64,000 nucleotides of DNA from Liquidambar formosana (Eukaryota > Streptophyta > Magnoliopsida > Saxifragales > Altingiaceae): positions 19,674,589 to 19,738,588 of the forward strand of contig CM077822.1 in assembly GCA_039720395.1 (NCBI GenBank), written 5' to 3'. A model generated the notes under the pieces. That model searched no databases and was not told the origin of the DNA. It saw only the letters and a list, made by a program, of their open reading frames with translations. A program made the translations under genes and the position numbers. Of the stretch, positions 55,876 to 64,000 are shown piece after piece (positions within the stretch are counted from its first letter, which is position 1; each line of letters starts with the position of its first letter).

Positions 55876-55932
55876 CTCGGGTGACCACCCAGGTCTGGGC
55901 GGCTAGCCGCCTACCCCAGGTGGTCACCCGAG
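55876..55932. repeat. Shortened GC palindrome cassette, element F
   Basis: The outer arms are intact (CTCGGGTGACCACC and GGTGGTCACCCGAG), but only one GGCGGCTAGCCGCC remains between them, so about 23 bp were lost. Just beyond it the sequence continues as the region beyond the second cassette of the complete element; the join lies at or near the cassette. Confidence 0.85.
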
Positions 55933-56339
55933 GCCGCAGCCTTGTTTTGCCCAGTTTTGCCCTATTTTGCCCCCGTTTGGCCTTTGTTCGCCTATTCGCG
56001 CTTTTGAAACTTCTTTGAGATGAAATCTCAAGCTGATTTTGAGTTGAAAAATGAATGAATATCTTGATATTGTTTAGCATGAAATGGTTTTGAAATGGAT
56101 TGCATTGGTGGCCCTTGTATGGGCATGGCTTGCTAATAGGGTTGAATAACCATCTCTATGCATATGATTTTTGATCATTAGGGTTGAATTCCCTCCTTTA
56201 TCACTAAGATTGGTTGTCATTTGGGATAAGAATATTTTCCCTATGTGCATGTGAATGATTGTCCTCATGAGATGAATTTATATCCTATATGAGTTGGTGC
56301 TTGAGTAGAGGCATGAATAGCCTCCATATGAGATGACTT

Positions 56340-57060
56340 GGTAGACTTATTAAGTATTGGTAAGTAGAAGCTTACCCTTGTCTTGATGACTTAGTGAGAG
56401 AAAGATGCAATCTTTCTCATGTTATGTGCTTACCTTGGCAGCTTAAAAGATGCAATCTTTCCCATGATATGTATTTACCTTGATGGTTTGAGTAAGAGAA
56501 GGATACAATCTTTCTCATATTATGTGTTTGCCTTGATAGCATGAAAGATGCAATCTTTCTCATGATATGTATTTACCTTGATAGCGTGAAAATGCAATCT
56601 TTCTTATGTTTACCTTGATAGCTTGAAAGATACAATCTTTCCCATGATATGTGTTTACTTTGATGGTTTGAGTAAGAGAAGGATGCGATTTTTCCCGTGT
56701 TATGCGTTTACCTTGATAGTTGAATATGAGAAAGATGCAATCTTTCTTATGTTATGTGTTCACCTTGAGAGTTTAATATAAGAAAGATGCAATCTTTCTC
56801 ATGTTATGTGTTCACCTTGATAGCGTGAAAGATGCAATCTTTCTCATGATATGTGTTTACCTTCATAGCTTGAAAGATGCAATCTTTCCCATGATATGTG
56901 TTTACTTTGATGGATTGAGTAAGTAAAGGATGTGATTTTTCTCGTGTTATGTGGATTACCTTGATAATTTAAATATGAGAAGGATGCGATCTTTCTCATG
57001 TTTCATGATGACCTTGATGATTTAAATATGAGAAGGATGCGATCTTTCTCATGTTTTGTG
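56340..57060 (+). repeat. Hairpin minisatellite array 1 of element F
   Basis: Same type as 20215-20735: repeated GAAAGATGCAATCTTTC hairpins with linkers such as ATGTGTTTACCTTGATAG. More copies are present than in the complete element. Confidence 0.87.
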
Positions 57061-57081
57061 ATAGCCTTGATGGCATAGTTT

Positions 57082-57400
57082 TACCTTGTATTATTCACCA
57101 GTGCAACTGGTGTAGTATGAGAAGACCTTTCATCGAACGCAGATTCGGTGTAAGCTATAGATACCTTATACTATTCACCAGTGCAACTGGTGTAGTATGA
57201 GAAGACCTTTCATCGAATGCAGATTCGGTGTAAGCTATGGATACCTCGTATTATTCACCAGTGCAATTGGTGTAGTATGGGAAGACCTTTCATCGAACGT
57301 AGTTCGATGTAAGCTATGGATACCTCATCTTGTCCCCCAGTGCAACTGGCATACAATATGAGAAGAGTTTTGTAGAACTCATAAGGAGTACCTTTGTGTG
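57082..57400 (+). repeat. 80-bp tandem array 2 of element F
   Basis: Units start at 57082, 57162, 57242 and about 57321. The first hairpin is perfect (arms CACCAGT and ACTGGTG, loop GCA, 57096-57112), whereas the complete element has CCAGTTGTCACTGG there. It is followed by the PPT hairpin (57514-57546). Confidence 0.88.
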
Positions 57401-57555
57401 TAGAAGGTTTGTGTATGACGAATTCTAAGAATTCAATAATAAGATCGCTTTCTTTTCCCAAGTAGGTATTGATGAAATCAATCCCCCGGGCAAAAATGGG
57501 TTGTTCTTTTTGTCATTGGTTCGCAAGTGAAACTTGTTCACCAATGAGGGGCTTC

Positions 57556-60500
57556 TGTCACACCCCATTTTTGCCACCTTAGCTAGGGTTTGTCATTTCA
57601 TGTGTCTTTTTGTTTCCTTTTTGAGTAGTCTTTTGCATTGAGTTTCTAGGGTCTCGAGGATGATGTGTATGAATTTTGGTTTGATTTGGAGTTGATCTTG
57701 AGGGTTAATAAAAACTTTTGTGACTTGAGGAGCATAATCGTCTTTTAGGTCACAAACTTTCCATTTGACCTTTAAATGATCTCCAAGTTGCCAATTGGAG
57801 TTCATGTAGATGCATTTGAGGTATTTATGGGTTCAATTTGATGAATTGATGGTTCGGGATTAGAATGGCTCAACATGGCTCAGGTTAGTTAAGAGACCTA
57901 TTTCGGGTTAGCTTGAATTGGCTAATGATTTTCACTCCGTGACTATTCATTTGACTTTGATTAGTCTTAATTTCATCCCCAAATGTGTTAAGGGAGGTTG
58001 AATTTCGAATTGGAAAGCATTCGGTGCAACCCTATGTGCATACCTAAGCTAAGCGATGGTGGGGCATAGCAGTTAACTACCTTTGTAGGACCTAACCATG
58101 CAGCCATGGTTAAGTTTTCTTACCCTCAAGTGACTCAAATTACATTCCCCATTGAAACACGGTTGTTTTGGCTTTCGTTTCATCAAAATCGGAGTTGATT
58201 TGGGCCCTTAAACACAATTGGAAGTTAAAAGGGTCAGAAATAGGCATAAGCTGACGAGGCCTCAGGTGACCACCCAGGCCTGGGCAGCTAGCTGCCTGGG
58301 CCTAGGTGGCTAGCCACCCAGCCCCAGGTGGTCACCCGAGCCTCTTTCCTTTTTTGAGTGCTGAAGCAGGATCCTTCCTATTTTCTCGAACTTGTTCGCC
58401 TCTAGCCGCCATTCCACCTTGTTTTTAACCCTAATTGACCTACTTGAGCCCCAAGGGAGTCTCTAAGAACCCTTGGATCAATACCTAGGGTTTTAATCCC
58501 AACCATTGAGGGTTTCCCCTTAAACCCTATAAATACCCCCTTATATTTCAGCACTAGGGGAGGCATTTTTGAGGAAGAGACACTTAGAGAGACTTGGAGG
58601 CAATTATAGCCATCCTTAGGATAATTTAACCTAAATTCTGAGTGAGAGAGTGAGAGAGAGAGCTTGAAGGAGGGTTGGAGCTTTGCTTGAAGGCTTGAAG
58701 GAAGGAATTTCCAGCAGTTGATAAGAGAAGGAGGACTCTTTACAGCAGCAAAAGGGGACTTCACCATAGGTATACCTTCCTTTCTCCTTTTCTCTCTTTT
58801 AAATTAGGGTTTTGCATAGAATAGCATTATTCCATGTTCAAGCTTATGTTTTTATCATGTGTTGATGCTTCTAATGGTTAAAATGCATGATTAGAGTAGT
58901 GTTTATGGCTAGTTTTGCATGATATAGTGTTATTCCATATGATTTTATGAGAACTTGTGATTTTAGGGTTTCCTTAGTGCTGAAATTGGTTTTCTGCATG
59001 AAATAACTCTTTTGCATATTAAAGCATATGTTCTTATCATGTTTTGCTATTTCTATTAGCTAGTATGCATGATTAGGATGATGTTTATGGGCTATTTTGC
59101 ATGCTAGAGTGTTATTCCATGTGATTTAATGCATAGTTGGGATTCTAGGGTTTCTCTTGTGCCAAAATTGAGTTTATGCTTCGAACAGCTATATTTCATG
59201 TGCAAGCCTATGTCATTATCATGTGTGGATCATTCTATTGGTTAATATGCATGATTAGAATGCTGTTCATGTTCGGTTTTGCATGATTTAGAGTTATTTC
59301 ATGTGATTTTATGCACAATTGTGATTCTAGGGTTTTTATCATCCTTGTGTTGGTTTAGTTGCATATAGCATGGTAGCTTAGGGATTTTCTTTGTTTCTTC
59401 TTCATAGTTGTTGTATATGTGCTGCATATGAAATAACTATGATATTTTCAATATTCATATAGTGGATTTAGGGTTTTTATGCATGTCATGGTTCTAGGAT
59501 TGAATTAGGGTTTATGATTGTTCATTGTTTATGTTGTTTGTATGTTTAGTGGATGAATATAGGCCTTAATACCATTCTGTCCAGATTTGTTTATTGTTCT
59601 AAATGTGATATTTTGAGCATGTATATAGTTGATTCCAGGGTTTTTTGCATGTTACTGCATATAGGGCTGGATTAGGGTTTATGTTATTTCATAATTCGTG
59701 GTGTTTACATGATTTATGGGTGATTTTAAGCCTTATTTCAATTCTATCCAGATCTGTTTAATGGCTTTAATGATATATTTTGAGCATGTGTTAGCCTATG
59801 TTTAAGCATGATAATTGCTTGATTAGAAACTAGGTTTGTTTGTTGGTATTTTTGGTGTGTTTTGCATGCAAATTGTAGGTACATAACAGGTACAAACCCA
59901 TAGAAAGTGGGATATGACAGGTGCAATTACCTCACCAATGTGGGCGATTATTTTGGCTATTGCAAGATGAAATATTCATCTTGCAAATAAAGTAATTACC
60001 CTATGCAATAGGGTGGTTATTTTGATAGGTTGCTTTTGCTTAAAGTAAGTTGGGTATGAGGGTGCCCTAATTCAACTTTCTTTCCTTTCCTTGAAACTTT
60101 CTCTTTCTCCCCCCTTAAGGTTATTTCCTAATAGGGGAACATGGTAAGTCTCTAAAGTTTCCATTCATAAAGAAATTCCTTTTCAAAACAAAAGTTTCTA
60201 TCTTTACTTAAAATTCCATATTTTCGAAAGATCTTTTGAGAATCATTTATCTTTGGAAACTCTTTTATCTATGAAAGGAAACTGAGGGTTTACCATAAGC
60301 CTTTATTAGGTTATAACCCTATTCCCTTTCGAACTACGTGGACTTTGATCCATGTATTTCCATACATAGTACGTAGGCACTCTTCGTGAGGTTCAAGTCC
60401 GCCTTAGGATACTAAGTATCCTAGGTTTTCTTTCCCCTTTTTCTCTTTTCTGTTTTTCTTTGATTTATTTGCTTATATGGAGGAATGAATGAATGATATG

Positions 60501-60839
60501 CATGCTATCTTTTGATGATAATTGATGATTTGTATGTGTTTAAGACTTTGATTTAGCCCAATTAAATTAAGAAATCGTTTAGGGCGATATGGGTGCCTAT
60601 AGGCTTTGCCTAGAACCTTCCCATATCGTAACTTAGCCTCCGAATTCACAATCTTTGGTTTCCAAAAGACTTTTCACCTTTCTATTTTTAAACATGGAAT
60701 CATTCAATTGTTTTCTTAAAACAAACTCTTTTTAGGGTTTTCCTTGTTTCCTTTAAAAAATAAGGTAGTGACTCCTTTTTGTTTTCGAACCCCTATTTTC
60801 TTTCCAATCCTCATGGGCCTTAATTTTCCCGAGTCCACA
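57556..60839 (+). repeat. 3' LTR of element F (LTR E, 3284 bp)
   Basis: TGTCACACCCC to GAGTCCACA. The GC cassette (58261-58340) has changed symmetrically: the two inner palindromes read GGCAGCTAGCTGCC and GGTGGCTAGCCACC, each still a perfect palindrome. TATA box TATAAATAC at 58528. The leader mini-intron donor GTAAGT is at 60045, but the acceptor is mutated. ORFs inside are not credible genes. Confidence 0.92.
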
Positions 60840-61189
60840 CCTGCACCTATTAAAGGGTGGCATAGTTGGTGAGCCTATAAAAGGGAGGCATAGTGCGTGA
60901 GCCTAAAAAAAGGGGTTACAGTGAGGAAGCCTAAAAAAGGGAGGTAGCTGCAAAAGGAATATTCCAAGATGCTTTTAGATATTTTCAGGGAAATATCTGT
61001 GCGCCTAGGAGCAGATTTTGAGATTTGACCCAGCAGGTGGGGTCCGCCGATGGGACTTGGGGTCGAGAGGTAGTGTCTCGCTAGGGTAAACGGGACGTTC
61101 TGAATCCAAAAATGAAGTCAAAATTTCATTTCGGCGCATTGTTTGATCTGTATTGACTGGAGATTGAGCTAGTGGGACCTACTTGTAGC
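60840..61189. other. Flank of element F, right
   Basis: Starts with the right target duplication CCTGC. It then has three or four degenerate repeats of GTGAGCCTAAAAAAGGGAGG (60860-60950). No gene. It joins 52339-52697 once element F is removed. Confidence 0.6.
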
Positions 61190-64000
61190 TGTCACACCCC
61201 ATTTTTGTCACCTTAGCTAAGACATATCATTTCATGTAGGATTTTGAGTCCTTTTTGAGTCTAGTCTTTTGCATTGAGTTTCTATGGCATTGAATTTTGA
61301 AGTGATTTGGAGTTCATCTCGATGGTCAATAAGAACTTTTGCGACTTTAAGGGCATAATCATCTTTTAAGCCGTATATTTTCCATTTGACCTTGGAATGA
61401 ATCCTGAGTCATTCCATCAAGTTCATATGAGTACATAGAGTCCATATATAGGTTCAATTTCATGAATTAATGGTTTAAGATCAATTCGGCTCGTAATGGT
61501 TCGGGTTGGCTAAAAGAACCTTTCTTGGTTTGCTCAAATTGACTAATAAGACCCAATCAATTTTCTCTCATTTGACTTCAATTGGGCTTTATTTATGTCC
61601 TAAACATGTTTAGAAAGATCGATTTTCGATCGGGAAAGCATTTGGTTCGATCTTGTGTACAAACCCAGCTTAGCGACGGTGAAGCACCATAGTTAACCAC
61701 TTTTGTAAAACCTAACCATGCACCCATGGTTAAGGATTTTTGTCCTAAAATGCCTAAAAATGTGTTCCCCTTCGAAACACGGTCGTTTTGGCTTTTATTT
61801 CGTCAAAATCGGACTTAATTTGAAGATTTTAGGACTTCTACAGCAAGTGGGAGTCAAAAGCGGAGAAAAAATAGAGGACCCTCGGGTAACCGTCTGGGGC
61901 TAGACGGTCAGCTGTCCAAGCCCAGACGGCTAACCGTCCAGGCCTAGTTGGTCACCCGAGAGAGTCCATCCTCAACTCGAACTCTGACTCTTCTTTCCCT
62001 CTTTTGACGGTTTCCTCCGCCAAAACAACTTGTTTGAACTTAGGAGTGTGTAGGTTTGAGTTATTTGAGCACCAAGAGAGTCTTTAATAGCCTAGGATCA
62101 TTGTTTAATGAATTAATCTTAGCCATTGGTTTAGGGGGTCAGTTCTCTATATAAAGGACATGATATTCAACACATAGAGGGAGGTTAATTGCACTTTACA
62201 CTTAGAGAGAGAGGGAGCTACGAGTTTGGAGAGCTAGAAGGACATCAAGAGGAGGCTCTTCAACCCCAAGCAAGCAAGGAAACAAGAGCTTTGAAGACAA
62301 GGAAGAGTCTACAAGAGGTAAGCATGTCCCTTTAATGCTGAACATGAATTTTCTACTGCTCCTTCTTCTCTTTCTTCTTCTTCTTCTAAGATAGCTATAG
62401 TGCATGAAATAGCTCTTCTTGTGGATTGAATTCAATGCTTGTGTGATGTTATATGAATGGTTTTGAGATGGTTTATGGCTTTGTATGTTTGATAATCCCT
62501 GGTTTACTAAGGATTTGAAAGTACTACTCTCTTTATCCTCTTAAATCATGCATAGTTCACATGTTTAGGTTGCTGTGATGATTATCATGAATTGATCCTC
62601 CTGTTAATTAATATATATGATATGAATGATATTCATGATAATTTGAGCATGTCTTAGAGTCGTTTCATAGGTTTTAATGCATAGTTGTGAGATTAGGGTT
62701 TCGATAACCCTGAAATCGCATAGGTCTTATACAGCATGCTTAGCTTAGCTTTTTGAGTTGTTGCTCATCATAGTCATTCTATATATGCTGCATATAGTTG
62801 AATCATGCTAGGTTTGCATTCATATAGTATATTTTATAGGGTTTTTGGAGACATTATCCTTTTTTAAGGATAATTATCCTTTTCGTTGAGTGAGGTTTTG
62901 CATAAGAGTCTTCTGTGATGTGTTTAAGCATGAAATCACTTCTATTGTGTTCTAGTATATATATTTTACGTAGGATATGCTGATTGCACCTCCCCATAAT
63001 GACTTTTTTACGTGAAATTATCTTAGGATAGTTTCGCTTAAGAAAGCTCGCCGTAGGAAGGTTTATTTTCATATTTTACATAAAATATCATCTTTTTGGT
63101 TAGAATATACTTTGTTATCATGTTTATTGATATTATTGGAGTCTCTTATGTTTGTTAGTGTGTCTTTGGTAGGTTTTTATGCATGTTAGTTAGGTCATTG
63201 CATGTAGGATTGAGTTAGAGTCCTTAGTTATTCATTATTCTTGTTGTTTGCATGATTAATGGATGATTTTAGGCCTTGTCAAGGTTCTGTCTAGATTTGC
63301 ATATTGCTTTCTTTGCATGATTTTGTGCACTTGTAAGGGTGCAAACAAGTACAAAGCTTGTCCTATTGCAAATAGGGCTGCTATGGTCTGAAATGGCTAA
63401 TAATTGGAGCTTTTGCGCTCAGGTAAGTAGGGTATGAAGTGCCCTAATTCACTTTTCTTCTTTCTTTTCTCTTCTCCCTCCTAGGGTTACTTCTTAATAC
63501 GAGCCTATGGTGATTATCAAAGGTTTCCTTTATTGCTAAAATTCTGGTTTTCTATCAAGGTTTTCCTCTTGTGGATGTTTTCAGTTTTGGATTAAATCAA
63601 TATATTTTCAAATGAGGAAACCTAGGGTTTTTACCATAGGTTTGTATTAGGTTGTAACCCTATTCTTTTCAAACTATGTGGACTTTGATCCATGTATTTC
63701 GCTGCATGGTATGTAGGCGCTCTTCGTGAGGCTCAAGTCCGTTCTAGGATCCAAGTATCCTAGGCTTTTTCTTTTCTTTTCTTTTTGTTTTCTTTTATTT
63801 GAGTGATTGTGCATGGATGATTGGATGAAATATATGATATGCATGCTGTCCTGTGATGATATATGATGATATTTGAGTGAAAAAGATCTTAAGTTAGCCC
63901 AATCAAATTAAGAGACCAACTCGGGTGATGTGGGTGCCTATGGGCTTTTGCCCAGAACCTTCCCACATCGTAACTTAGCCTCCGAATCCAATTTTCTGGT
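61190..64000 (+). repeat. LTR G, start of another Tat-like element or solo LTR
   Basis: Begins TGTCACACCCC and follows the family plan: a diverged GC cassette (about 61880-61960, with ACGGCTAACCGT in place of GCGGCTAGCCGC), TATATAAAG (62148), leader, mini-intron (63423-63484), GACTTTGATC and GGTATGTAGGCGC. It runs off the window before its end. No array or PPT precedes it, so it is a 5' LTR or a solo LTR. Closest to LTR H. Confidence 0.85.

Larger units (their letters stand above)
52703..60839 (+). mobile_element. Internally deleted Tat-like element F with target duplication CCTGC
   Basis: CCTGC precedes TGTCATACCCC at 52703 and follows TCCACA at 60839 (60840-60844), so both original ends survive. 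The inside has two large deletions compared with the complete element. One joins position 251 of the 5' LTR to integrase, losing PBS, gag, protease, RT and both RNases H. The other removes antisense gene 2. What remains is an integrase pseudogene, the purine tract, a broken antisense gene 1, hairpin arrays and a 3284-bp 3' LTR. Confidence 0.93.

Overview
The window looks like intergenic heterochromatin of a flowering plant, probably a eudicot. It is almost entirely a nest of LTR retrotransposons plus one CACTA-type DNA transposon. I recognise no ordinary host gene. There is one run of 100 N (32041-32140), so joins across it are uncertain.

The centrepiece is a complete, very young Ty3/gypsy element of the Tat/Ogre/Retand kind at 3618-24408 (20,791 bp). 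It has 3122-bp LTRs, a GCGGG target duplication and only two LTR differences seen by eye. On the + strand it carries gag-protease and, after a probable 178-bp intron, RT, RNase H, a second archaeal-type RNase H and integrase, broken by one stop codon. On the - strand, downstream of pol, lie two plant-protein-like genes. The first is an uninterrupted 431-codon ORF. The second is a seven-exon gene whose GT/AG junctions are all in phase 0; it joins into an open reading frame of 580 residues with a plant mobile domain (PMD). Between these genes and the 3' LTR are tandem arrays built of small hairpins.

Layout. 1-3340: 3' end and 3' LTR of a related element A entering from the left. 3341-3612 and 24414-24503: the spacer split by the young element. 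24504-32040: a reversed relative, element C (LTR with a solo copia LTR inside and a replaced promoter segment, hairpin array, broken antisense gene), ending at the gap. 32141-42315: forward LTR D, split by a 9562-bp non-autonomous copia element (32478-42039) with almost identical LTRs but dead coding sequence. 42316-44766: old repeat sequence with chromovirus-LTR-like features. 44767-52338: LTR H, split by a CACTA-type element (45923-51198). 52703-60839: a deleted Tat-like element F with target duplication CCTGC. 61190-64000: start of LTR G, which runs out of the window.

Three themes stand out. First, an 80-bp GC-rich nested palindrome sits upstream of the LTR TATA box and again upstream of each internal antisense gene; in some copies its arms have changed symmetrically. 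Second, every 3' tandem array, although unrelated in sequence, is a chain of short hairpins whose arms co-vary. Third, the LTR leader carries a conserved mini-intron signature. All comparisons were made by eye; no alignment or database search was run.
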